Source: JBHIBC01 sp046758905
GTDB lineage: Bacteria > Acidobacteriota > Polarisedimenticolia > Gp22-AA2
Direction: 5' to 3'
Assembly (NCBI GenBank): GCA_046758905.1
Contig: JBHIBC010000017.1
Location: forward strand, 1-42,201
Length of the DNA stretch: 42,201 bases
Shown piece by piece: positions 11,100 to 19,301 of the stretch. The position numbers were made by a program, and so were the translations under genes. Numbering within the stretch: the stretch's first letter is position 1; each line of letters starts with the position of its first letter. The notes under the pieces are model-generated. The model was not told where the DNA came from, made no database searches, and saw only the letters and a list, made by a program, of their open reading frames with translations.

Positions 11100-11201
11100 G
11101 GGGCGGCGACGGCGTCGTCGAGCCTCACGCCCGCCGGGGGCGGCCCTCCTCGACGGCCGGCCGGGTGCGCCCGGCACCGAGTGGTGGTCCGTGCACTTCG
11201 A

Positions 11202-11987
11202 TCAGTCGCCCATCAGGTTCCCGAACACGCCCAACATCGAGCCCTCGCCCTTCTTGGAGCCGCCCAGGCGCGGCGCGTGCGCGATGATCCGGTCGGCGAG
11301 GCGCGAGAAGGGCAGGCTCTGCATCCAGACGGTGCCGGTGCCCTGCATGGTGGCCAGGAAGAATCCCTCGCCGCCGAAGAACATCGATTTCAGGCTCCCC
11401 GCCCGCTCGATCGAGTAGGACAGCCCGCTCGTGAAGGCGACGATGCATCCGGTGTCGATCAGGAGCTTCTCGCCCTGCAGGCGCCGCTCCACGATGGTGC
11501 CTCCGGCGTGGACGAAGACCATCCCGTCGCCCGTCAGCTTCTGCAGGATGAAGCCCTCGCCCCCGAAAAAACCGGCGCCCAGGCGCCTGGTGAAGGCGAT
11601 GCTGACCTGGGTCCCCTTGGCCGCCGCGAGAAAGGCGTCCTTCTGGCAGTAGATCAGGTGGTCGAGCTTCGCCATGTCGAGGGGGACGATCTTGCCCGGG
11701 TAGGGCGAGGCGAAGCTGACCCGGCGCTTCCCGTGGGCGACATTGGTGAAGTGCGTCATGAAGATCGATTCGCCGACAAGCGCCCTCTTGCCGGCTCCGA
11801 GCAGCTTCTCCATGATCCCGGCCCCCGGCTTCGAGCCGTCTCCCATGACGGCCTCGTAGCTGATCCCCTCGTCCATGTAGTTCATCGCCCCGGCCTCGGC
11901 GACCACCGTCTCGCCGGGATCGAGCTCGACCTCCACCATCTGCAGGTCGTCCCCGATGATCTTGTAGTCCACCTCGTGACACCGCAT
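11202..11987 (-). CDS. AIM24 / TIGR00266 family protein
   Basis: A 261-residue cytoplasmic protein made of repeated beta segments. Family features are EAGAMNYMDEGI near residue 30, GESIF about 70, GFFGGEGFILQKL about 140, and FFGGEGFFLATMQG about 205. The repeated GGEGF motif is typical of this trimeric beta-prism family. The biochemical role is not established; the yeast mitochondrial relative affects inner-membrane organisation. GGGAGGAG lies nine bases before the ATG. A seven-base-arm inverted repeat (12013-12030) lies 26 bases upstream of the start. It appears monocistronic. Confidence 0.9.
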   Translation of the reverse strand: MRCHEVDYKIIGDDLQMVEVELDPGETVVAEAGAMNYMDEGISYEAVMGDGSKPGAGIMEKLLGAGKRALVGESIFMTHFTNVAHGKRRVSFASPYPGKIVPLDMAKLDHLIYCQKDAFLAAAKGTQVSIAFTRRLGAGFFGGEGFILQKLTGDGMVFVHAGGTIVERRLQGEKLLIDTGCIVAFTSGLSYSIERAGSLKSMFFGGEGFFLATMQGTGTVWMQSLPFSRLADRIIAHAPRLGGSKKGEGSMLGVFGNLMGD

Positions 11988-12012
11988 CGTCCACGCTCCT
12001 CCCTGAATCTGC

Positions 12013-12030
12013 CGGACAACACCTTGTCCG
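12013..12030. promoter_or_regulatory. Inverted repeat upstream of the AIM24 gene
   Basis: CGGACAA and TTGTCCG are perfect seven-base arms around a four-base centre. The site is 26-43 bases upstream of the AIM24 start. It could be an operator or a small mRNA hairpin; I have no way to choose. Confidence 0.3.
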
Positions 12031-12179
12031 CTTGAAGATCGGGGGCCGCCGACCGATCGCCGGCCCCGAGCAGCTCGAGCGCCGCGCTACCGCGGGCGGG
12101 TCCCGCCTCCCCGATTGCCCTCCCGCCGGCCGGTGTGCGAGTATGGCGCCACACTCGGGAGACGGGGGCAGGAGAAACA

Positions 12180-12299
12180 ATGAAGTGGGCCATGCCCACC
12201 TACGTCTCCGTCGTCCGCGGAACACACAAGCGCCACGAGGCGATCCGTGAGCTCGGCACGCGTTACGAACTGCCGCGGAAGATCGCGCAGGAAGTCTGA
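12180..12299 (+). CDS. Small protein of 39 residues, function unknown
   Basis: ATG at 12180 and TGA at 12297-12299 give a 39-residue basic peptide that starts MKWAMPTYVSVVRGTHKRHE. An AGGAGA Shine-Dalgarno lies about five bases before the ATG, one of the better ones in the window. Third codon positions are about 85% G or C (33 of 39 codons), as in real genes here. It sits between the AIM24 gene (divergent) and the deacetylase gene (convergent). I recognise no family. The peptide has no transmembrane segment and a helix-prone, positively charged second half. It is short enough for automated callers to miss. Confidence 0.55.
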   Translation: MKWAMPTYVSVVRGTHKRHEAIRELGTRYELPRKIAQEV

Positions 12300-12373
12300 A
12301 GCGAGTCTCGCTGCTCCCGTCCCGGGTGCGCTCGCCGGCCGGCGCGGCCCACGGGACGCTCCGGCCGCCGTCT

Positions 12374-13324
12374 TCATCGGGCCGACTCCCGCACCCGGCG
12401 GGCGAGCTCCTCGCCGGTGGCAAACCACACGCCCTCGAAGCTCCGGATCCAGGTCAGGAACCGGTCGAGCATCCTCCGGGGCGCCGGCCGGCCGATGAAC
12501 TGCGGGTGAAGGGTCAGGTTGAAGTAGGCGCCCTCCTCGTAGATCGCCTCGAACTGCTCCTTCCAGATCGACTCGACCGCGGCGGCGGAGACGATCGGCT
12601 TGTCCCAAGATTCCTCCTCGAACCAGAAGTGGGCCGCGTCGTCGAGCACCCAGGAGACCGGGAGCTCGACCAGGCCGGCGTGCTCCGCGTGCACGTACGG
12701 CAGGTCGGAGTCCATCAGGTTGCTGGAGTAGAGGAACTCCTCCCGCGCGACCAGGTCCAGGGTCGAGCCGCTGATCGACCACGCTGGGGCTCGGTATCCG
12801 ACCGGACGCCTGCCCGCGATCCGCTTGAGGACCTCGATGCTGTCGCGCAGCCGGCGCTCCTCCTCCCCCGGATCCAGAGAGGACGGCGGAACGTGCAGCA
12901 CCCCGTGAGCCCCGATCTCGTGCCCCCCTTCCACGATCGCGCGGACCGCGTCCGGATGCTTCCGCGCCACCCAAGAGGGAACGAAAAAGGTTGCCCGCAC
13001 TTCGTGCTTCCGGAGTAAGCTCAGGATCTTCTTGAGACCCTGGCGGGGGCCGTAGCGGCCCTGTGAGAGCGGCCCGGGCCGCCCCTCCTGCGTCTCCGGG
13101 ACGTCCCACCAGAGGGTCTCGGCGTCGAAGTCGATCCCCAACGTGACGGCGGCGACCGTCCCCTCCGGCCACGGTCGCGCCCGGCGTCCCTCGGCCGCCG
13201 TCGGCCCCGCGCCCCCGCCTGCCAACGACGCCAGGCACAGCGCGAGGAGCAATGGTGGAGCGGCCGGGCGGCGGGATCGCACCGGCCTGGGGCTCGCGGG
13301 CGGGACTGCGCGGCGCGACGTCAT
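12374..13324 (-). CDS. Polysaccharide deacetylase (NodB-type), exported
   Basis: A 316-residue protein with an N-terminal hydrophobic segment (about 22-40) after a run of Arg residues, so exported or membrane-anchored. Carbohydrate esterase 4 motifs are present. These are GIDFDAE (63-69) as motif 1 with Asp65/Asp67, GGHEIGAHGVLH (133-144) as the metal-binding H-x3-4-H motif 2, GYRAPAWSI (176-184) as motif 3, and a late TLHPQ segment. The motif 1 form is closer to the PuuE/allantoinase-like subgroup than to classic TFDDG enzymes, so the substrate may be an N-acyl group on a sugar or another amide. A TAGAAT ends exactly six bases before the ATG, which suggests a leaderless mRNA. Confidence 0.85.
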   Translation of the reverse strand: MTSRRAVPPASPRPVRSRRPAAPPLLLALCLASLAGGGAGPTAAEGRRARPWPEGTVAAVTLGIDFDAETLWWDVPETQEGRPGPLSQGRYGPRQGLKKILSLLRKHEVRATFFVPSWVARKHPDAVRAIVEGGHEIGAHGVLHVPPSSLDPGEEERRLRDSIEVLKRIAGRRPVGYRAPAWSISGSTLDLVAREEFLYSSNLMDSDLPYVHAEHAGLVELPVSWVLDDAAHFWFEEESWDKPIVSAAAVESIWKEQFEAIYEEGAYFNLTLHPQFIGRPAPRRMLDRFLTWIRSFEGVWFATGEELARRVRESAR

Positions 13325-13330
13325 GCGCGG

Positions 13331-13336
13331 ATTCTA
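13331..13336 (-). promoter_or_regulatory. Leaderless-type -10 box (TAGAAT) of the deacetylase gene
   Basis: TAGAAT on the minus strand, six bases before the ATG at 13324, would start transcription at or next to the A of the start codon. There is no Shine-Dalgarno and no recognisable -35. The same arrangement precedes rlmI. Confidence 0.45.
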
Positions 13337-13367
13337 CTCCCGACCCGTCCCGCGCTCCCGGTGGATG

Positions 13368-14762
13368 TCAGGCGGCTTCCTTGAGGGCGGAGATCAGGTC
13401 GAGGACCCCCTTCTTGCCGTCCGAGAAGAGCATCAGCGTCCTATCGGAGGCGAACAGCGGGTTCGGGATGCCGGCGAAGCCCGGGCTGAGGCTGCGTTTC
13501 AGCACCACGACGGTGCGCGCCTTATCCACGTCCAGGATCGGCATCCCGGCGATCGGGCTCTTGGGGTCGGTCCGGGCGAGCGGGTTGACCACGTCGTTGG
13601 CGCCGATGACCAGGACGAGGTCGGTCTGTTCGAACGACGAGTTGATCTCGTCCATCTCCTTCAGCTTGTCGTACGGGATGTCGGCCTCGGCGAGCAGCAC
13701 GTTCATGTGGCCGGGCATGCGGCCGGCAACCGGATGGATCCCGAACTCCACGTCGGCGCCGCGCGACTCCAGCAACCTGGAGAGGTCCTTCACCGCATGC
13801 TGCGCCTGAGAGACCGCCATCCCGTAGCCCGGGACGATGACCACCCGGCGCGCGTCCTCCATGATCATCGCGACCTCCTCCGCCGACGCCGCTTTGACCT
13901 TCCCGGCGTAGACCGCGTCCGTCTCCGACCGGGTGGCCACTTCGGCCCCCACCCCCCCGAACAGGACGTTGCCCAGCGACCGGTTCATCGCCTTGCACAT
14001 GATCCGCGTCAGGATGATCCCGGAGGCGCCGACGAGCGAGCCGGAGATGATCAGGACGTTGTTGCCGAGGACGAACCCGGTGGCGCACGCGGCCAGCCCG
14101 GAGTAGGAGTTGAGCAGGGTGATGACGACCGGCATGTCGGCGCCGCCGATCGGCAGGACGCTCAGCAGCCCCAGCACCGAGGCGACCGCCACGACCCCGC
14201 CGTAAACCCCCAGCTCGGCCGGGTCCACGACCAGCCAGCCGCCCAGGCCGAGCGCCGCCAGCACCAGGACGGCGTTGATCGCCTGGTGGGCCGGGAGCTG
14301 GACCGGCCTCGCCGGCAGCAACCCCTGCAGCTTGCCGAACGCCACCAGGCTTCCCCAAAAGGTCACGGCCCCGATCAGCCCGGAGGCGACCGTGGCCACC
14401 GTGAACCGCGCGTCGGGAGCCGGGCCCGTGCCGACCGCCTCGATCAGCGCCGCGCCGGCCACCAGCGCCGAGGCGACGCCCCCGAAGCCGTTCAGCAGAG
14501 CCACCATCTGCGGCATCGCCGTCATCTGGACGGTCAGGGCGAGCAGAACCCCGACGGCCGCGCCGATCGCCAGCCCGGCCAGGATCAAGGTGTAGCTGAT
14601 GATCCCGCGGTCGGCCAGCGTCACCACGATGGCGATGAGCATGCCGGCGGCGCCCATCAGGTTGGCGCGCACCGCGGTGCGCGGGCTGGCGAGACCCTTG
14701 AGGCCCAGAATGAACAGGGTCGCGGCGAGCAGATAGGCCAGGTTGATGAGGGCTTGGCTCAA
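13368..14762 (-). CDS. pntB: NAD(P) transhydrogenase subunit beta
   Basis: A 464-residue subunit of the proton-translocating transhydrogenase, which moves hydride from NADH to NADP+ using the proton gradient. The first 270 residues or so are membrane helices (domain II). The C-terminal part is the NADP(H)-binding domain III, with VPGYGMAVSQAQ and the RAxxPxAGMP-like end segment (GIHPVAGRMPGHMNVLLAEA). Length matches the family. It is the last gene of pntAA-pntAB-pntB, 19 bases after pntAB. The complex would supply NADPH for biosynthesis and redox defence. Confidence 0.96.
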   Translation of the reverse strand: MSQALINLAYLLAATLFILGLKGLASPRTAVRANLMGAAGMLIAIVVTLADRGIISYTLILAGLAIGAAVGVLLALTVQMTAMPQMVALLNGFGGVASALVAGAALIEAVGTGPAPDARFTVATVASGLIGAVTFWGSLVAFGKLQGLLPARPVQLPAHQAINAVLVLAALGLGGWLVVDPAELGVYGGVVAVASVLGLLSVLPIGGADMPVVITLLNSYSGLAACATGFVLGNNVLIISGSLVGASGIILTRIMCKAMNRSLGNVLFGGVGAEVATRSETDAVYAGKVKAASAEEVAMIMEDARRVVIVPGYGMAVSQAQHAVKDLSRLLESRGADVEFGIHPVAGRMPGHMNVLLAEADIPYDKLKEMDEINSSFEQTDLVLVIGANDVVNPLARTDPKSPIAGMPILDVDKARTVVVLKRSLSPGFAGIPNPLFASDRTLMLFSDGKKGVLDLISALKEAA

Positions 14763-14781
14763 CGGGAGAGACCTCTGCGGC

Positions 14782-15063
14782 TCACTTCCTCTTGAACATC
14801 TCGAGCATGCGGTGAGTGACCAGGAATCCGCCGACCACGTTGATGGTGGCGACCGCGATGGCGACGACGCCCAGCACGGCGGTGAGGGTCGTGTACCGCG
14901 TGCCGGCCGCCAGGATCGCCCCCACCACCGTGATCCCGGAGATGGCGTTCGACCCCGACATGAGCGGCGTGTGCAGCGTGGGTGGCACCTTGGTGATCAC
15001 CTCGAAGCCGACCCACATCGCCAGAACGAAGATCGTCAGCGACAGGACGAGACCTTCCATCAT
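14782..15063 (-). CDS. pntAB: NAD(P) transhydrogenase subunit alpha, membrane part
   Basis: A 93-residue protein with three membrane helices, equal to the C-terminal membrane part of one-piece PntA. Recognisable features are GFEVITKVPPTLHTPLMSG near residue 20, SGSNAISGI near 36-44 and a final TINVVGGFLVTHRML stretch. Its ATG overlaps the pntAA stop (ATGA). The split alpha subunit, as in Rhodospirillum-type enzymes, makes this a three-subunit transhydrogenase. Confidence 0.95.
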   Translation of the reverse strand: MMEGLVLSLTIFVLAMWVGFEVITKVPPTLHTPLMSGSNAISGITVVGAILAAGTRYTTLTAVLGVVAIAVATINVVGGFLVTHRMLEMFKRK

Positions 15064-16244
15064 CCCTCCCCGCGCGCGCCGGAGGCCACCGGCACGGCGC
15101 CGAGCATCTCGCGGATCCGGGGGTGGACGACCTCCCCTCCGCGCGCGACCAGCGTCTCGCGCAGGATCTCATCATCCCCGTCGAGCGCGATGGCCCCCTC
15201 TTTGCAGATGTGCAGCAGGAAGGTCGAGAGGTTCTTCGAGAACATCTGGCTGGCGTGGTACGGGGCGGCGGACGGCAGGTTGGTGGGCCCGAGGATCGTC
15301 ACCCCGTGCGCCTCCACCGCCCGGTCGGCTTTGGTCAGCTCGCAGTTTCCTCCCCGCTCCGCCGCCAGGTCGACGATCACCGAGCCGGGCCGCATGGCGG
15401 CCACCATGTCGCCGGTCACCAGCACCGGCGACCTGCGCCCCGGCACGGCGGCCGTGGTGATGACCACGTCGCTCTGGGAGACTACCCGGGCCATCACCTC
15501 CCGCTGCCGCCGGTAGAACGACTCGTCCTGCGCCCGGGCGTACCCGCCCTCGTCCTCCGAGTCGGCCGGAGCCAGCGGCAGCTCGACGAACCTGGCGCCG
15601 AGGCTCTCGACCTGCTCCTTGACGGCCGGGCGGACATCGTACGCCTCGACCACCGCGCCGAGCCGACGGGCGGTGGCGATCGCCTGCAGCCCGGCGACGC
15701 CGGCGCCGATGATGAGGATCCTAGCCGGGGCGAGCGTCCCCGCGGCGGTCATCATCAGGGGGAACAACCGCGGGAGCCGGTCGGCGGCGAGCAGGACCGC
15801 CTTGTACCCGGCCACGGTCGCCATCGAGGAGAGCACGTCCATGCCCTGCGCCCGGGTGATCCGGGGCATCAGCTCGAGCGCGAACGCCGCGACCCCGGCG
15901 GCCGCGATCTCCTTGACCGCACCCGGGTCGGACAGGGGGTCGAGCATGCCGATCACGATCTGGCCGGCGCGCAGGAGCTCGAGGTCGGCTCGCCCGGCGT
16001 CGCGGTTGGCGCCGAGCCCGCGCACCTGGAGGACCACGTCGGCCCCCCGGAAGACCTCCTCTCGGCCCGCCGCGAGGCGCGCGCCCCTGTCCGCGTAATC
16101 CGGATCGGGATACCCGGCGGCGGCGCCCGCGCCCGGCTCGACCAGGACCTCCATGCCGGCCCTGCCGAGCGGGGGCAGGCCGGACGGCACGAGGGCGACC
16201 CGGCGCTCGCCGGGATAGGTCTCTTTCGGTACGCCGAGGATCAT
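15060..16244 (-). CDS. pntAA: NAD(P) transhydrogenase subunit alpha, NAD-binding part
   Basis: A 394-residue soluble domain I that binds NAD(H), related to alanine dehydrogenase. It begins MILGVPKETYPGERRVALVP, the family hallmark. The dinucleotide fold GAGVAGLQAIATARRLGA is at about 173-190 and is followed by VEAYDVRP. The downstream RPGSVIVDLAAERGGN is also typical. GAGAGGAG precedes the ATG by four bases. A well-formed promoter is at 16287-16315 on the same strand, giving a leader of about 35 bases for the operon. Confidence 0.96.
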   Translation of the reverse strand: MILGVPKETYPGERRVALVPSGLPPLGRAGMEVLVEPGAGAAAGYPDPDYADRGARLAAGREEVFRGADVVLQVRGLGANRDAGRADLELLRAGQIVIGMLDPLSDPGAVKEIAAAGVAAFALELMPRITRAQGMDVLSSMATVAGYKAVLLAADRLPRLFPLMMTAAGTLAPARILIIGAGVAGLQAIATARRLGAVVEAYDVRPAVKEQVESLGARFVELPLAPADSEDEGGYARAQDESFYRRQREVMARVVSQSDVVITTAAVPGRRSPVLVTGDMVAAMRPGSVIVDLAAERGGNCELTKADRAVEAHGVTILGPTNLPSAAPYHASQMFSKNLSTFLLHICKEGAIALDGDDEILRETLVARGGEVVHPRIREMLGAVPVASGARGEG

Positions 16245-16286
16245 CGCGCTCCTCTCAGAGGACCCTGATGTCGCATAAGGGCGGCG

Positions 16287-16315
16287 ATTCTACACGATCG
16301 GAAGATGCCCGACAA
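16287..16315 (-). promoter_or_regulatory. Promoter of the pnt operon
   Basis: On the minus strand TTGTCG (16310-16315) and TAGAAT (16287-16292) are separated by exactly 17 bases. Four of six -35 bases and five of six -10 bases match the sigma-70 consensus. It lies 43 bases before the pntAA start. Confidence 0.65.
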
Positions 16316-16574
16316 CGGCGCAGGCGGCGCGACCCGGCCGGCCGCTTCCCGAGCCGGGTCGTGGGCCTCTCGATCCGGCGCGACGGCCGCGGAGCGTCCC
16401 GCGGGCGCTTCCTCAAGCAAGCGCCCGCATTGCCGGGCATCAGATCGCGCGAGGTCTGGGCCCGGGCCGGGCACTCTCCCCCCCCCCCGCGACGATCCCG
16501 CTTGCCATCGGCCCTCGACCGGGCGATCCTACCTCCCGCGCCGCACAGGCCGGGGCGGACAGGGGATGATCGAC
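16316..16574. other. Gene-free stretch upstream of the lipoprotein gene
   Basis: Together with the pnt promoter region this is about 330 bases without a gene. It has a run of eleven C (16478-16488) followed 13 bases later by a weak promoter-like pair, TTGCCA (16502-16507) and GATCCT (16525-16530), 17 bases apart. The open frame running through the stretch to the lipoprotein start reads as non-coding. I see nothing else. Confidence 0.4.
16478..16488. repeat. Poly-C tract (11 bases)
   Basis: A run of eleven C (G on the other strand) in the upstream region of the cysteine-rich lipoprotein gene. Tracts like this are prone to slippage in cells and in sequencing. Confidence 0.8.
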
Positions 16575-17087
16575 ATGGCGATCGGCGGACGGGGGGCCGG
16601 GGTCGCGAAGGCCGCGGCCCCCTTCGGTGGACGAGGTGCGATTCGGACGGCCCTCGCCTGCGCGCTCGCCTGGGCCGCCGCCATGGCCTGCTCGTCCGAC
16701 GAGGTCGATTTCAACCCGCTGTCCCCGGCGGGCCAGCCCCGCGAGGTGGCGGTGACCCTGACCCAGTGCGACTGCGACACCTGTCGCCTCACGCTCTCCA
16801 ACCCCGAGGACGGATCGATATTCTTCAACTCCACCGACCCGCCCGTCGGCGTCGCTCTCACCGCCTCCTCCTGCTATGACGGCGAGGCCGTCCGGGTGAG
16901 CCTCGAGTGCGGCAACTGCTCGACTGGGTCGGCGTGCACCGCTTCGGTGGCGGTGCAGGCCGGCGGAGTGGCGCTGATCGGCGGGCCAGCCACGTGCACC
17001 ACACAGCCGGAGCCGGGGGCGGACTGCCAGTTTCAGGCCTCCCTCGACGTCGATCCCGCCGCCCCGACGGTCAGCTGCTTCCCCTGA
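16575..17087 (+). CDS. Cysteine-rich predicted lipoprotein
   Basis: A 170-residue protein with an N-terminal hydrophobic stretch ending AAAMACSSD. Cys39 could be lipidated, although Met at -2 makes the lipobox imperfect. The mature part has ten further cysteines (QCDCDTC, SCY, ECGNC, ACT, TCT, DCQ, SCF), an even number that fits disulfides in the periplasm. I recognise no family. ATG at 16575 has AGGGG nine bases upstream and is preferred over the ATG at 16566, which is too close to it. The gene converges on purA with a 15-base gap. Confidence 0.65.
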   Translation: MAIGGRGAGVAKAAAPFGGRGAIRTALACALAWAAAMACSSDEVDFNPLSPAGQPREVAVTLTQCDCDTCRLTLSNPEDGSIFFNSTDPPVGVALTASSCYDGEAVRVSLECGNCSTGSACTASVAVQAGGVALIGGPATCTTQPEPGADCQFQASLDVDPAAPTVSCFP

Positions 17088-17102
17088 CCGCGCCTCCCCC
17101 GC

Positions 17103-18464
<1,362 letters not shown>

Positions 18465-18494
18465 ACCGACCCCCCGGCTCTGAAGAACAGATCT

Positions 18495-18528
18495 GGCAAA
18501 GGGAAGACCGCGGCAGGGCTCCTTTGCC
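18495..18528 (-). promoter_or_regulatory. Inverted repeat in the purA leader
   Basis: GGCAAAGG and CCTTTGCC are perfect eight-base arms around an 18-base, GC-rich centre, 31 bases upstream of the purA start. A TAACAT sequence upstream could be the -10, which would place the repeat inside the mRNA leader. It may be a regulatory hairpin or a repressor site. Confidence 0.35.
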
Positions 18529-18597
18529 GCGCCATGTTAGCAGGAAACGGAGCCGGCGGGAAGAGCCGCGGGCGAGGGGCGCGGGGCCGGAGGGGGA

Positions 18598-19137
18598 CTA
18601 GCCGGAGAGGGCTTGCTCGACGCGGAACAGAAGCGACTCCTTGATCTGGTCCTTGTCGACGAAGCCGGCGACGCCGGAGGCCTGCAGGAAGTCGAGCACG
18701 TCCTTCTTGAAGACGCCGCTCATGATCAGGATCGGCGTCTCCTTGATGCGATCGGTCCTCTTGATCTCCCGCAGGACGTCGAAGCCGGTCATCTTCGGCA
18801 TCAGCAGATCCAGCAGGATCAGGTCGGGGTGCTCCTTCTGCACCAGATCGAGGGCCATGGCGCCGTCCTCGGCCTCCACCACCTGGTAGCCGGCCGAGAC
18901 AAGCACCCGCGTCGCCACCCTGCGGACCGTCGCGGTGTCGTCGGCGACCAGGACCTTCTTCTTGTGCTCGGTCCTCTCGAACGACCCGGCGCTGGACGAC
19001 GACTTCACCTCGTCCTGCACCAGGTCGATCCGGACCACCTCCTGGCAGTTGCTGCACAGGTACTTGATGACCCGCGAGTGACCGTCGATCTCACGCAGGC
19101 GGATCTCGGTCTTGCAGTTCGGGCAGCGGACGACCAA
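18598..19137 (-). CDS. Single-domain response regulator with N-terminal zinc ribbon
   Basis: A 179-residue protein. Residues 1-40 form a four-cysteine zinc ribbon of the MJ0042 type (Cys5, Cys8, Cys28, Cys31). A Ser-rich linker follows, and from residue 61 a CheY-like receiver with acidic pocket Asp66/Asp67, phospho-acceptor Asp110 (LLDLLMP), Ser140 and Lys162. There is no output domain, so it may act by protein contact. The start is taken as TTG at 19137 because GAGGGAG lies six bases upstream and the ribbon begins at once. The ATG at 19314 in the same frame would overlap the divergent hutH start and adds unlikely sequence. No partner kinase is adjacent. Confidence 0.82.
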   Translation of the reverse strand: MVVRCPNCKTEIRLREIDGHSRVIKYLCSNCQEVVRIDLVQDEVKSSSSAGSFERTEHKKKVLVADDTATVRRVATRVLVSAGYQVVEAEDGAMALDLVQKEHPDLILLDLLMPKMTGFDVLREIKRTDRIKETPILIMSGVFKKDVLDFLQASGVAGFVDKDQIKESLLFRVEQALSG

Positions 19138-19260
19138 GCCGGACTCCCTCGGAACCCCGTCGCCCGGGCACAGATCCCGGGCTCCCCGGTCCGTCGCCTC
19201 AAAAGTAGGTCCCTGGATGGGCCCGCGCAACACCAGATGCGTTACGAGTTCGTAGCCCAC

Positions 19261-19290
19261 TTGGAGCCGCTCCCGACCCTGTGCTAAGCT
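19261..19290 (+). promoter_or_regulatory. Possible promoter of hutHU
   Basis: TTGGAG (19261-19266) and TAAGCT (19285-19290) are 18 bases apart, and the -10 ends 11 bases before the hutH ATG, leaving only about a five-base leader. A palindrome TACGA-GT-TCGTA (19243-19254) sits just upstream of the -35 and could bind a regulator. Confidence 0.4.
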
Positions 19291-19301
19291 GCGCGCCGTC
19301 A

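Noticed and set aside
13143..14795. Long plus-strand frame antisense to pntB
   Set aside because: pntB is unmistakable; the antisense frame is rich in His, Asp, Gln and Arg and shows no family motif.
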